From: Axinella damicornis
Lineage: Eukaryota > Porifera > Demospongiae > Axinellida > Axinellidae
Direction of reading: 5' to 3'
Length of the DNA stretch: 64,000 nt
NCBI GenBank assembly: GCA_963931865.1
Contig: OZ007513.1
Location: forward strand, 6,866,157-6,930,156
In this document: positions 1-12,452 of the stretch, piece after piece
How the letters are laid out: each line of letters opens with the position of its first letter
How positions within the stretch are numbered: position 1 is the stretch's first letter
The notes under the pieces: model-generated
Databases searched by the model: none
The model's input: only the letters and a program-made list of their open reading frames with translations
Told to the model about the DNA's origin: nothing
Position numbers and translations under genes: made by a program

Positions 1-2575
1 TTGTATGAGGCCCGTGCCAAGTGGTACCATATTATCGGAGTTGAGCTGAAGCTTTCGGTAGGAACACTGAATGCCATCAGATCAGAGTTTCCTGACAAGA
101 ACGACTGCAACACTGAGATGTGCAGTCACTGGTTGAGACGTATCGACCCCTGTCCCTCCTGGGAAGCTCTGACTAAAGCGTCCTCCTGTGGGGGAGGGAC
201 ACCTGGCCCAGCAGCTGAGGGACAAGTACTGCCCAGGAAGAGAGGAAACAATACCCCACGTCTACTACACCCCAGGACCATCACCCGCTGGTGCCCCCCC
301 CCTCACAAGGTAGCTAGCCCAGTGTATTCTAGTCCTGTCACGCACTGCAGTCGGTAGTAGTGATCTGTGAGTGTACTGTGTGGTACTGTCACAGACTGAA
401 AATTGATGGCAGTCGGTAGTAGTGATCTGTGAGTGTACTGTGTGGTATTGTCACACATTGACAAATGATGGCAGTCGGTAGTAGTGATCTGTGAGTGTAC
501 TGTGTGGTACTGTCACACACTGACAACTGATGGCGGTCGGTAGTAGTGATCTGTGAGTGTACTGTGTGGGATGTTTAGAGTCATTGTACTGGCAAACCTG
601 CATACATGTTCTGTGACCACACACTCCTCTGTCTCCCTGCAGTACCAATTGGTGAGTCTCCTTTGACAACGACACTGGCATCCCTCCTGCTGTGATACTT
701 CCCACCTCACAAGTGACCACACCTCCTCACCAGCCCACGCCAGGGCACGCCGGTATGTCATTTGTAACAGTGTGTCGCTATATGCAGGATGCACGTTGCC
801 TACTCCTCACTGAAACAGGACCATGCTTTGTTGCTATGTATTTCTGTAGGTGGTGGAGTAAATAACTTGAGCTGGTAGTGTTTGACGGTTCTTAATCAGA
901 GTGTGAAGGTTATTGTGCTTGCATTTTGGAACCATTCCGACAAGCTACATGTAATTTGGAACTCAAGAATTACCATTAACGTACGTTTGAAGGCTCCATG
1001 CAGTTTTGGAACCATACCAACTAGCTGTATGTAGTTAATTCGAATTACCATAAGATAATTAATGTATACACTGAATCCATTCAGGTTCCACTACGCTACG
1101 CAATGTGGCAGACCAAGTTGAATACTTTGAGACTGAATTTGCCAGTCTTGTCGACAAAGCTTGTCACGATGTGAGGAAAAGAGATCTGGAACCCTCCATC
1201 TTCCTCTCCCGAGTTACCACCCTGCGAGTATCCAACCGTACCGAGCATCGAAGCTTCATCCAGGAGAATTTCCACCCCCAGTAACGTTCGAGAAGATCTG
1301 GTCGCGTCTCACCATTTACCGGGACTAGATGAACTATGGACTTCTGGAACAGTCATCAACAAATTGGGAAGTGAAGACTTGAAACATCAGATGCAGGTCT
1401 ACTTGCAGGAATTGTCCACGTTCAAGGACAGAACTCAGCTCTGTGACTTCATTGATAGCTGGCCGTGCAAAGATAACAGGCCATCGGAAGACGAAATAAA
1501 GAAAATAGTCATCAAAATGAACCACGAATGGATGAAGTGCACACTGCAAGATGTGGAATCATTCAGAAAGAACGGCTCTCATTCACAAGTTCTTCCTACA
1601 AGAATTTGACGTAATCCTCCAGAATGCTATCAGGGGGTGTGTCTGTGTCACATGGCTCACCTCTCCCTCTACTGCCACACTACTGCAGCAGAGTTCTCCA
1701 AGGAATACAGCATTGAGGCAGTGACCGTCGATGGTCAGGACATCTACCTCATGTCTGTCAAGAAGTACGGTGGCTACCTGAGGGAGCTGTACACCTCAGA
1801 AAGACCGCTAGTGGGTGTTGGCCCTCCTACCCCAACTGAAAAGCTCCTCCCCTTCAAGTGAGGCAGGATCGTCGTGGAGAAAATTGACCTGCAACATGCA
1901 GATCACTTCACCAGGAGATATGTACAGGGAGACCTAGACGATGTGGACTATTCTAAAGGTATTGTTTACAAGAAGTCTCCAATGATTTTAGCTATCAGAA
2001 CTTGATGTACGTGCTTCCCAACAACAAGCGGTTCTGCTTGAAGGTGCCCCTGGGGTGGGCGAGACGACTTCCAGCTGGGAGTTCCAATAAGTGGGGCAAG
2101 GGTGAGATTCTACAAGACCATTCCCTGCTCCTCCTCCTCCCACTGCGGGACAACAACCTGAAAGAGGCCAAGATCCTCTCAGACCTCTTCTACCACCGAA
2201 ACCCAGAGCTCCAGCAAGCAGTTGTCCAAGAGGTCACCAGTAACCAGGGCAAAGGAGTGGCCATCTGAAGCATGGGATGAACTGGATCACAAACCATCCA
2301 CCTAGACCTGCTAGACCTGAGTGGTAACAAACTGGATGGGAGGGCATGTGACCTGCTGGCCAAGGTAGTACCATCCATGACAAGGTTAGAGGTGCTTTGG
2401 CTCAGCCGCAACCCGATAGGAAGTGGTGGTGTTCAAGTCACTCTTTGGCAGTGGAGTGAAACGACTGTGGCTGTACAACACTGGGATTGGGGGGCCAGAT
2501 TGTGAGGCATTGTCAGATTTAACTGCTTCGGTCCACTCACTCACTTGGAGCTTTACATTGAGGAGAACAAACATA
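1..2575 (+). pseudogene. NLR-like Death/NACHT/LRR gene, decayed
   Basis: In order: a Death-domain-like segment from base 1 to about 170 (tryptophans in the usual places, ending WLRRIDPCPSWEALTKA); a linker region 1085-1860; a NACHT P-loop at 2043-2069 read as GAPGVGETT; a Walker-B-like AWDEL at about 2270-2285; then ribonuclease-inhibitor-type leucine-rich repeats to about 2575 (LDLSGN, LEVLWLSRNPIG). Family knowledge: sponge NLRs combine a Death or CARD module with NACHT and LRRs and act as cytosolic sensors. The copy looks dead. The frame changes near 1280 (short C run), 1350, 1575 and 2080, a TAG lies at 1327-1329, and the P-loop lysine is replaced by glutamate. The 5' end is outside the window. 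Sequencing error could explain one shift but not all. Confidence 0.72.
347..569 (+). repeat. 62-bp tandem repeat, 3.6 copies
   Basis: Units start at 347, 409, 471 and 533 with exact 62-bp spacing. They share the core GCAGTCGGTAGTAGTGATCT. It lies in what would be an intron of the NLR relic. Confidence 0.95.
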
Positions 2576-2590
2576 ATATTATTTTTATCA

Positions 2591-2650
2591 TTACCATATT
2601 ATTATTATGATGAGCATAATTACCATAATTATTATTATGATGAGCATAAT
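2591..2650 (+). repeat. Short AT-rich direct repeat
   Basis: Two adjacent copies of a segment of about 28 bp containing ATTATTATTATGATGAGCAT, just past the last LRR of the NLR relic. Confidence 0.8.
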
Positions 2651-3063
2651 CATTGTTGAAAAAAAAAAGTTCTATTACACTCCAGATGTGAACATCACAT
2701 GATGTCATTAATTTGTGTGTGCACATGACACTCTGACACACGCACGCATGTGTACATAGCTATCTAGGGGAGGGCCGGGAGCTAGGGTGGCCATGGGTGG
2801 GGACTGCTTTAAGTTCACTGTGAATGTCAATTAACACCATCATGCACACACGCCTCATTCTCAGGTTGTTCCCACCTCCAGTCTTCGATCTCTTGCAGAA
2901 AATAGATCAATGAAACACAAACTGTCTGTCCAGTTAACTAGTTTCCACTGGAGCCACTGTCGGACCAGGTGTGGAGTGCTTTAATTAGTTTCCAAAGTCT
3001 TCTTCCATGGGCAACCAGATGTTCTTCACCTCGGTCGTTAGCATGGTAGAGAAACTCTTCAAC

Positions 3064-4535
3064 CTGGGGGAGGGGGGAGGGGGGAGGGAAAGCAGGAGAT
3101 TGTGTACATGTACATGCTTCTAGTCTGGAGGAAACTATATTCTTCTCAAACCCTGGGAACTGACTTCACTGGCATATGCAACCAATTTTGATTTCAATGA
3201 AGGATCTATGCTATCCCCAGTTGCGGTACAACGGGAAGGTTGACAGTTGTTTGAAAGCAGATCGAGGAGGTTGGACACGGCCGGTCATGTGACCCACGTG
3301 CGTAGGAGAATTTGTATGGAGGTTTACTATACTGAAGTGTACGTGTTCTCGGCAGTCTCAACAAACTTGACATCATTCGAAAGCTCCAGTATAGAGTAGA
3401 TTCCAGTCAACCCCTGGGTCACTTAGGCTGTACAGCCTCTTGAAGGATCCGGCTGTGCGGGATGGCGGCCGGAGAAGCCACACTCCCGGCACTCCAACTG
3501 GAAGCCTTCCCAGCCTGAAGCGTCTTCAACGTACTCCTACCTTTCAAACTCAACAACTGCAGCTTCACTTCTCGTTAGCACGTTGGCAATTTACGATTTC
3601 CCTCGGTCCCAGACTTGCCATGGGAATGAGGCTGGCAAGGCTAGGAACGTAAATCACACAATAATTTCCGTTAAAGCGCAGCACATTGTCATGTGCACAG
3701 AAAATGTGTCCTGGTTTGAAAGGAAGCTGAGAGGCTCTGCGTTATACATACACACTCATCAGATATAGTCATGTACGACCACCCCCTCACGTAGCTGTCA
3801 GTGAGCAAGAAAACAGTCAATATTATTTTTGACTTCCTGGTGCACACTGATATGAAGCCCTGACTAATTACAAATGGGAGTGGCATCAAATTCCCTCAGC
3901 AAATACTGGAGATTGCTAGAGTTTACTAGGGATTACTAGAGTTTACTAGAGATTACTAGCGATTACTAGAGTCTACTAGAAATGCCAACTCTAATATGCT
4001 GTAGAAATCTAGAGCTACACAGTCCCAAGATCGGGAAGATGGTTTCCGTGCCCAGTTTACTCGTGAAAAGTTACACATGGTCTCACAGTGAACAGACCTG
4101 GTCCCACTGCATCCTGTATCTTGCCCTCGGTCTCTCGTCAGCCGCTGTCAGTTTCGAGATCTCCTCATCTCCGTATCTGCAAAATGGAGGACATTTGGAC
4201 ACAGGGAATTTTAGCTACACCGGAGCTGTAATAATTGCTCATTACAGAAGGGACTCGCTCGTCAAACTTGACACGGTAGAACAAGTTTCGCTCTTGAGGG
4301 TGCATCGTCCCCAGAGGTGGGAGCGTCTTCCTATTTCACCCAAACTGCTAATTTTTGTGTCCACATTGCTCCACAAACATATGAAGCAATCACTCTATCT
4401 ACCCCTTGCTGCACATGCACCCACATCGTAACAATGTTTATGCTGTAGACATCTCAATTATGTTGGATAATTGTAAAGGCAGCATAAACTGGCAGTGGAA
4501 TCGAGGCTATAAACCGAATGGGTACACATATTTAC
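3064..4535. other. Intron-like stretch with short tandem array
   Basis: No convincing exon. At 3903-3982 a decaying 10/20-bp repeat of the type GAGTTTACTAGAGATTACTA occurs. An open plus frame at 3982-4431 has no recognisable domain. If 2938-3063 belongs to MSH5, this interval is where its ATPase exons are missing. Confidence 0.6.
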
Positions 4536-5440
4536 CACTTTATTGTTGAGGTTTGCAGTACCGTGGAGATCCTCCTCTGCTATCTGCAAACAGAAGACAT
4601 CAGTAACACAGTCTACAAAGGACCCAGTGGGTATATAGTCTAATATTAATATTATGTATATCTGTAACCTTGCCAAATATGGCTATAGAGCTATCTCTTT
4701 GGGAAGAGAGTGGCATACATCACCTATATGTAGATCCCATTGCAGCACGTCTGTACCAACACATATGACATATAATGGATGTGTGGTCCATACAGTCATG
4801 AAGCTAGTGGATACTGTCATACTATACCTTGTACAGAGCCGGCCAGTCAATGATGGTGGCCTCAGCAGCATTCACTTTGGTTAGAATTCTCTGAGGAAGA
4901 TGATTCATGGATTGCATGGTCAGTGGATCATCAGTGCATTGATGGTTAATCGGTGGAGTTGCATACGGACAGCAACTAGGACAGTATGCTGGTGTTCACA
5001 GGACAAAATCATGGATTATCAGGACAAGCAGAACGTTTAGCAGGACAATTAATCTTGAGCTTGATACAAAGTTCAATACCGGACAACTTTCCTAATTGCA
5101 ATGTGTTAGCTTCAAATCTAAGCTTCCAAGCTCGTTTGTTTAACACTATACTAGGAATACGTATCCGCATAATGCCTCGCGCGCACGCCACGGCCGCATG
5201 CGCAGCCTGGCCACGTGCTTACGAGTATGATATTATAGCTAAGAAAGTGTGAATTTGCGAGTGTGGAGCCGAGATAAACATGTCGATTACACTCACTGTT
5301 CGACTCCACATGTAGCTGCTCTAGCTCTGCAAGTCCTGAAGGCCCTGCTTGCTTGTACCTTAGCCTCTGGCTACGCGAGATTACAAGCCCGTGGCATGCA
5401 AAGAGTTACAATAAATCATTTAGTAGTACAAGAAGTGTAG

Positions 5441-5511
5441 TAGCCTCGTTCCCAGGCCCAAACTGTTTTCAGTTGCAACCAAAAAAAGGCACGGGCCTAG
5501 GAACGAGGCCA
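5441..5511. mobile_element. Short TIR element, TAGCCTCG family, copy A
   Basis: 71 bp with inverted ends TAGCCTCGTTCCCAGGCCC and GGGCCTAGGAACGAGGCCA. Flanks GAAGTGTAG (5432-5440) and GCAGTGTAG (5512-5520) match at 8 of 9 positions, fitting an old 9-bp target-site duplication. It sits in an MSH5 intron. Confidence 0.82.
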
Positions 5512-6682
5512 GCAGTGTAGCTAGCAGCTAAAGGAACAGGACACTGAAACTGAATATACCTTGGAGGACAATGAATAGAGGAGTTACAGACAGCAGGACA
5601 ATAGGGGAATTGTCCTGCAATAATTAGACGGACAGCATCATTCAATGTTGATGCCACTTTGCTCACAGGTATGTTCCTGATGTGTTTGATGCAGTCGTGA
5701 AGAGTTGCTGCCGCCTCCTCATTCCTGGCTGGGGGAGGCCAGGAAGGCAATGGCATCCTGCCGTTGATGGAAGGCTGTCACAGTGGACGGAGGAACCACA
5801 GCCTGGTGTGGGAAAGAGAGTTCTAGCAGATCATGCATGGATTCTCCCGTGCAGATACCATCGTCGCACATTGCTTGTCATTGTTGTGGTACCTACTTAG
5901 TAGCCTGTACCCAGGCCTTCTCACCACAGCACTTGCAGTACAAACACGGGGGAAGGAGAGCTAAAACACATTGCAGTGATGTACTGGATGCCGGGGGGAC
6001 ATGTGCAGGAGTGGAACATTCCTGGAAAGTCGCAAGTAAGTGATGGTGCTGCCGAACACAACCACGGATCACGGAGAAACAAATGATGAGGTAATCTTTG
6101 CAACGCCTCTCCAGTTCAAAAATCCACTCCACACCTGTTGTACAGAAGGAATGTTGCCACTCGTCCACACATCCACCCAATGCCCATCACTGCATGTGAT
6201 GTGTTATACCAGGCTTTCACTCACCTTAGTACTACAAGCAACAAACACTGGGGAGAGACGACCCGGGTATGAGGCTTCCAACTTAGCCAGACTGGGGCAC
6301 AAACTCAGTAGTATACTTGACAGTTAGAGGGTTACACATGTTCTCAACTCACCATAGCAAGCGACTTCCAAGTGCTGACTTTGTTCTGTTGACTATCATA
6401 GGCCTACAAAGCAAGCAGAGAAGATAATAGTGCCCACTTCAAGGAACAATTATTATGATCGTACCAAAGAGGGACAGCCTTTCTTTCGAACCCCTTTTGC
6501 CGGCCTTGTACACAGAGGGGTGGGCCTCCTTCTGGAAGATCTGCAGAGCACTGCAGCATCACAGAGGCAAGGTAGAACATCTTTCAATATTAAACTCTGT
6601 CTACAGACTCACAGAAAAAAACTACTAGTAGGTACGGGACTGGGTGAGCACTGTAACCGTGAGAGCTGCTCCGTGTCAATAT

Positions 6683-6814
6683 CATCCGCTCGCCCATTCG
6701 AGTCCGAGGCGGGAACACTTGACGTTTCATATTTGGCTTTTTCTAGGTGTGGTCTCTGCAGGAATATACAAAAGTGAAGTGTTCCCACCACAGACTCAAA
6801 CAGGAGAGCGGATG
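6683..6814. repeat. Imperfect 41-bp inverted repeat
   Basis: The left arm 6683-6723 and right arm 6774-6814 are imperfect reverse complements (both contain AGTGTTCCC and GAGCGGATG when read in the same sense) around a 50-nt loop. Possibly a fold-back MITE; no clear target duplication. Confidence 0.6.
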
Positions 6815-8700
6815 GTGCAATCAGTGAATCACAGAGCAACTTCTATGATGGCGGTGTCCTGGCAGTGTTCCTTGTGACTGATCCTATATGGCACATCACT
6901 GAGGGCAACATGCACTTAGGTCGTACGTGTTGGAGAACTATGGAAGATTCTCAAAATTGGAATACCATGGCTGGTAGATCAGGCCAGTACAATTTTCAAG
7001 GTTATGCTACCAGTGAAGACAGAGTGCTCACATCATACGTGTGTTCACCAGTATGACATTGTGTTCTCATCCAATACCATCAGGTTGTCTCTGCAGGAGG
7101 ATGAAAATGTGAGGGCTCATTTCACATAATATTATGTTGCTATAGGACAAGCATGAGGGGGAGCACTGCCACACAGCACTGGAGAACACAGGAACCACTC
7201 CCATCCTTCAAGAGTGGACAAGAAGGCATGGGGGTAGGACAAGTGGGATATAGGGACCTAGTCAGGTCCTTCCCTCGTCAGTGGTAATCGAATATGAACG
7301 ACACTGGCACAGTTGTCCACTACACCAAGTCTCACACAGCAAGCAGACTACACCCACACTGACACAGGCAATTATCAATCAATAGGCACTTTCTTTAGTG
7401 ATGCAAGCACGTACACAATTAGAGGGTGTCATAATCAATGCTGGTTAATTGGGTACATATTAACCCAGGTAAATAGAATGTGCGGTCACACGATATGCGG
7501 CCACAGACCCTTCACGGTATAACATGCGCAAGGTAAAACACATTGAGCCATGTCAGTGAGTTCAACAAGTGTTCAGAATTGATCTTCCCGCTCTCACTGA
7601 CCGCCCACTTCAAGTAGAATAGGCATTCCTTTCCAGTGTGGTTATTAATAGCCATGATTAGGTGCTGGCCTAGCTGGGGTGGCACTCACCCAAGTCTCTA
7701 ACACTGGCATCCTCAGATTACAGATTGTGGGCGGAGCCACTATACATCACTGGGCATGGCAATGGCGGGCTGCTCTCTCGGCTCAGCTGGGGTTTCAAAT
7801 GTGCTACAGGTACATCTGATCGTTCAAATGCTGAATGTGTATCAAGTTTTGGCGGGAAGTTGGGATGGCCCACTCATCTAGCAGCCTGGGGTCTGAATGT
7901 TTGCCTCCCCAATAATTGAGTACGAGTCTGGGCCACTCCGTACATACAGATTATCGACTCCTCTACTGCAATGATTGATGTCATATGCTCTTGAGACCCA
8001 GCTCATTGGTCACCTGTTGTGCTAACAGATGCAATTCTGTGGGCAATTTCTGCTGGAGGGATGAGGTATATAGCCGTCTAGGTTGTTTACCAGTGTCACC
8101 TTCATGTTGCCTGTTCTCTGGGCGAGGGTACTGGCTCCTGCACCCCTTCCTGGTGTGTGTGTGTTGTGTATGAGTGTGTGTGTGGTGTGTGGAGGGGTGT
8201 GTATGTGTGTGAGGTGCATGTGTGGAAGTTCCGTAAGCTTGTGACACCACTGTTTTTCAGAAATTTAGGTATGTACAAAGCTGGTGCTCATCATCAAAAG
8301 CTGGTTTTCAGAAGATGCCTTCCAGTTAGTGACCCCCACAACTTATTACCACTGTGTATACTGCTGGGCATCCACATTAATTCGAGTAGTGGGTACACTG
8401 AATCATACCTCCCAAGCATACTGTGCTATGCATGGCTTCATCACTATCCTCCTAAAATTTTGCAAGTTGCCATTGAATGGGAACAGCTACTAGGACCCAG
8501 AAACTGTTCTCAAAACCACTCTCAGAAAGCTCTTCCCAACCCATAGAAGATTGCGCAGGACCCATGCCCACCATCACCTGAATCTTCCTGAATGAAAGTG
8601 TATCTTGTCTTGTTGTATGCATGCTACGATGCCTAAATGGGAAAAGCATTCAGTCCTGTATAAAGTGATGACTGTATAAAGCTGGCAGAATACTGACCTC
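6815..8700. other. No gene recognised
   Basis: No exon with both good splice sites and a known motif. A GT-rich stretch lies at 8153-8225. The missing N-terminal MSH5 exons would be expected here on the minus strand; an open segment at 8484-8585 (minus, GWEELSESGFENSFW) is the only candidate, and it is weak. Confidence 0.5.
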
Positions 8701-8702
8701 AC

Positions 8703-8790
8703 CCCCTTCCAAAGCTCACGCAGGAGCATGTCCACTTCCACAGAATCTCCTCCCACGCCTCTGTCATCCAATAAGAAGTCCGTTACCGGA
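8703..8790 (-). CDS. Possible first exon of a minus-strand gene
   Basis: Minus-strand open segment ending GVGGDSVEVDMLLRELWKG at a GTGAGG donor (8702/8701), next to a CpG-rich, promoter-like stretch (8875-8955). The in-frame start is unclear: the nearest ATG, at 8767, reads another frame. It could be the 5' end of the MSH5 relic or of an unrelated gene. Confidence 0.3.
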
Positions 8791-8796
8791 GTCTCG

Positions 8797-8874
8797 TAGC
8801 CTCGTTCTCAGTCCCACGCCGTACTGCAAGCGACGAAAAGCTAGGCGTGGGACTGGGTCCTGGGAACAAGGCTA
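8797..8874. mobile_element. Short TIR element, TAGCCTCG family, copy B
   Basis: 78 bp with inverted ends TAGCCTCGTTCTCAGTCCCA and its near-complement ending GGGAACAAGGCTA. An exact 9-bp flanking direct repeat GGAGTCTCG sits at 8788-8796 and 8875-8883. This is the cleanest insertion in the window, placed between the CpG-rich stretch and the putative first exon. Confidence 0.9.
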
Positions 8875-8883
8875 GGAGTCTCG

Positions 8884-10140
8884 CGCACGCTCGTTCACTT
8901 GAAGTTGACACATGCCGTGACCTTTGACCGCGGGGCGCGCGCAACCGGAAGAGGGTTTAAACACTACTACATAACTAACTGCACAAGGGCATTATACAAC
9001 TGAATTAATTCACAGCAAAAAAATGGTTTGTTATAATTACAGGAAAATGTTGTTGTTATGAAGCATCTCCAGTGACATGTAAAATTTGTTATTGCAACTG
9101 TCAATTTTGTGGTCATAATAACACAAATTCCTTTGTAGCAATAACAAAGTTGTAATTGCACACATTTGCGTAAGTTATGTCAAATCATCTATGCACTTTG
9201 TGATTTTGACATTACTTTAATAGCAAGGTTACAGTTACTCATTGTTTCAACATATGGGAGGCACACCCATGAGCAGCTTCATGTCATGCTAGCCACTGAG
9301 CTCTTTTATGCTGGTGGTGTGGAGGTAGAAGTCTGAGAAACACGGCCCTCATCAACAGTCACTCAAGCCTGCTGCTCGCCTCATGGACAGCCTTGGAAGG
9401 ACTTCAGCTGGTCGGGTAAGTCAGCAAGACTGCACTGGTGGCAGCAGAGGGTGAGGACGAGGCAGAAAGACAACAACGTAATCTTCTAGGTGTTGGGAAT
9501 GCAACCAACCAATGTGCATTGTGCCATGCTTCGAGCTGCTGCACACCAAACAAGACCCACAGAGGCACCTAGAGTTAGTAATTATACACAAACCCATTTC
9601 CAAAAGATCCAAATGTCCCTCGGTGCAGGAAGGGTTTATAAGATCGGCAGTACAGCTCACATTTGATTTGACAGATACAGATGCAACAGGTATGTACATC
9701 AGCAACCTGCACAGGGCCTTCCTACACATGGAATATTTTCTCTACATCGACCTCCGGAACGCACTAAGTTGGGAAAATCACCCTCACATCATCCGCCATT
9801 GGAAGTTGTGGCTTCCCTGACTGGCAGGCAAGAATTACATAGTGGAAGCTGCCAATCCAGTTGCAAACATCACGGCCCGATTCCCACGTCATATTGCCTA
9901 CACAGTCACACACAATCGCAGGGTAAATATGGATGGCAAGCCAGGTCATGGAAAACCAAATGATGGAACAGTAATTTGCAAGTACTATTCTAATACATCA
10001 CACATAACAGCACTGGAACCAGCAACACTACTCCAACAATTCAATTTGGTTGTGTAATATCTATGCAACTTAAGCCTATCAGCATGTTTATATTTTGTTG
10101 TGGTGACCCGTTATAGACATCGCCACCTTGTGCCGATATA
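8884..10140. other. No gene recognised; one orphan donor
   Basis: 8884-8955 is CpG-rich. A plus-strand open segment ends at a strong GTAAGT donor near 9415 (SWTALEGLQLVG), but no matching acceptor or partner exon was identified. The rest, including 9700-10060, shows no motif. Confidence 0.5.
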
Positions 10141-10143
10141 ATA

Positions 10144-10472
10144 TTGTTGGGAGGATGCCCTGGCCCAAAGTTCCTGCTATTCTCTACGAGTATATGGAAG
10201 AGGGGTCTCTCTGTAAGCGCACGTAGCACCGAGATCCATTCTGACAAATGGGCAGCTTACAACAGAGTGGCTGCTCTACCAAACATCAGCACTCATTCTG
10301 TGATGAATCATTCTGTGATGAATCACACCTATCATTTTGTTGATCCCATCACTGGCACACACACAGAACGTTGAAGTCCTAGGAATAAGAGAATGAAGGG
10401 ATGATGCACAGCCAATCAAATACCGAGCTGTGGGGATGAATTCATGTGGAAAGAGAGGCATCTTCTTTATGA
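10144..10472 (+). pseudogene. ISXO2/Merlin-type transposase relic
   Basis: The plus frame reads EIHSDKWAAYNRVAAL, then NISTHSVMNH, a short duplication (NHSVMNH), TYHFVDPITGTHTE and, after degradation, NKRMKG and DEFMWKER. This is the C-terminal half of the DDE core of ISXO2-like transposases: the second catalytic Asp in SDKW and the Glu in the DEFMWRE-type block. Eukaryotic members are the Merlin superfamily, related to bacterial IS1016/IS1595. Stops at 10372-10374 and 10402-10404 are in the same frame, so there are point mutations but no frameshift between these blocks. The N-terminal zinc/HTH part and first catalytic Asp were not found upstream. Dead copy; identification rests on the SDKWAAYN and NFVDPxTGxHT signature. 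Confidence 0.8.
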
Positions 10473-10474
10473 TA

Positions 10475-12380
10475 AGCTTTCGGCTTCTTAACCCAAATCA
10501 CAACTACCACCATCACAGTCTCCTTATCGGACTGTTAATGAAGAGAACCACTTGATATCATGTTTGTGGGTATGTTTCTTTAAGCTGCTTAGGCAGTTTG
10601 AAAACGAAAAGTAGACGACGAGTGCTTAGCCCATGCAAATAGTAATCTTCTTGCTACCATTAGTGAATTTCGACTCACTGCCATAGTAGTGCACATGCTG
10701 GCTAGCTGGTCTCGCCTACCAGTTCTCACTAACATCCTGGTACGGTATTCTACACGAAGTCACATTGTTGGTCCCAATTTCGAGAAACTCAATTGTGAAT
10801 ACCACTTCATAGCATTACTCTCCCATTCAACATCCTGCAAGCCTGACATGGGGTAAATATGGCTACACACGTCCTAACCCCAACTTCAAACAAACTCAGC
10901 ATGGTATTTAAACATGTACTAAACCATTTACTGAAGGCTTCGAGGCGATGGGGTAGTTTCCATTCAGTCTTTCTGTCAGAATGCAAAGCCATTGTTGCAT
11001 GTACATGTGCTGCACACTAAATACTCAAGTGTAGACGTTAGACGAAATGTGCTAATGGTTAAGTACTAGCTGAGACTGGCAACAGACCGGGAAATTTCTC
11101 CTAACCTTAGTGAAGCCTACCTGGAATCGCTCAGTGATTCTCCTAGGGCAGCACATATTTAAAAAGGTGTTAGAGAGTGCAGGATTTGCTGAAATCTGGG
11201 TTAATCCTTGGATCAGTGCGCATTCATCAATAACCTCCAACAAAGACTTCAAAATCAGTACACACAGTCATGGCAAAATGAGCTAAGGAACACATGTACA
11301 ACAGGGAAACTAAGACTGTACATAAGAAACCTAGCTTCAGTAGCTAATTGAACCCTACATATGTTGACTATAAAGGTCACACATGCTTTGTGACAAATTA
11401 AGCTAGATATCAGGTAGCCGGATCTGTATTCAGTTACTTATTCAGGCATAACTAGATCGTTGTGTCCATGACCAGGTAGCTACTGAAAACCTGAACAGTG
11501 TTGGGTGTATAATCGACTGCTTGACTAGCTATACAGTGGATTTCAGTTGACTGGGCATGAATTTCCAGCAGAATTGCAGCACACCAGGGGAAATTTTAGC
11601 ATTCATGCAGAATGGCAATTAAAACAGAAAAGTTTGCAACAAATCTGGAATAAGCCGGACCAGGGGAAGTTTCAGCTTTCAGAACAGCAATCAAATCAGG
11701 AGAAGTTTCAGAACAGCAATCAAGTGTGGAATCAGCCGGGCAGGTTTCAGTTTTCAGAACAGCAATCAAATTAGAAGAAGTTTTCATCTTTCAGAACAGC
11801 AATCAAGTCTGGAATCAGCCAGGCAGAGGAAGTTTTAGCTTTCAGAACAGCAATCTGAACCTGTAATCAGCTGGCCCAGAGGATGTTTAGATGTTGCTAT
11901 GTATCTGGAACAAAGCTATCATTGAGGAGGATTCCCCACAGGGATTTGCCTATCAATGTTAGTTGTATAAGAACACACTGAAAGCCCTGATAGTGGGATA
12001 CAATTGCAGTTCCTTATTCCATAGGCACACGATTGTGTGTGAGAGAAACATAGATTTTATCAAAGCAGCGCTTCGTACATATATACTCCACATAGACACA
12101 TGCAGCACTAGCTGAAATTTTGCTAGCGTGTTTACCTAGCTTGAATGTCGGAGGTAGGCTAGTGAAGTGATTAGTTCAATTGATAGCTAGCTATTTGCTA
12201 AACCTATTAATAGCAATCATCTCTCTATACGTCATCGGTTAGAATGTTACGCATAGTTATAGCAAATGTACATACTGCAGCTATAATAATAATTATTGCA
12301 GTGTGTGTTCTTATGTGCATACTATAAAATAATACGTTCATTAGCTGGACGGATGGACATTAAATAGTTTACAATCAGTT
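10475..12380. other. Intergenic, with a degenerate tandem array
   Basis: At 11625-11875 a degenerate tandem repeat of about 50 bp occurs, built on CTTTCAGAACAGCAATCAA followed by TCTGGAATCAGCC. Otherwise AT-rich and featureless. Confidence 0.65.
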
Positions 12381-12452
12381 GCTACATGGCTTTGTGTTTT
12401 GTCAGGCTTCATCGTTGTGATCTTTTTCTTTCCGTGCAGATACTGATCAGCC

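Larger units (their letters stand above)
2938..6540 (-). pseudogene. MSH5: MSH5-like MutS homologue, decayed
   Basis: Minus-strand exons in gene order: 6465-6540 (HPSVYK ... LSLFG), 6353-6392 (NRTKSALGSRLL), 5667-5802 (WFLRP, RQDAIAFL, TLHDCIKHIRNIP), 4828-4890 (RILTK ... DWPALYK), 4536-4583 (IAEEDLHG) and perhaps terminal 2938-3063 (HLVAHGRRLWKLIKAL, stop). These follow the order of the MSH5 connector/lever region; MSH5 pairs with MSH4 in meiotic recombination. Splice sites are good: 40-bp exon, GTGAGT and GTATAG donors, a long pyrimidine tract before 3063. The copy appears broken. Exon 5667-5802 shifts frame at 5775-5786 and in the G5 run 5731-5735. A putative exon in 4683-4760 (CHSLPKEIAL) shifts and ends in TAG. 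I found no MutS ATPase Walker A between 3064 and 4535. The last exon's assignment is the least certain. Confidence 0.68.

Noticed and set aside
3982..4431. 149-codon plus frame with a hydrophobic patch
   Set aside because: No splice context, no known domain, and it overlaps the presumed intron of the MSH5 remnant; treated as chance.
5560..5666. Extension of MSH5 exon to a donor at 5559
   Set aside because: A GTGAGC donor at 5666 gives the right phase to the RILTK exon; the extension has no family similarity.
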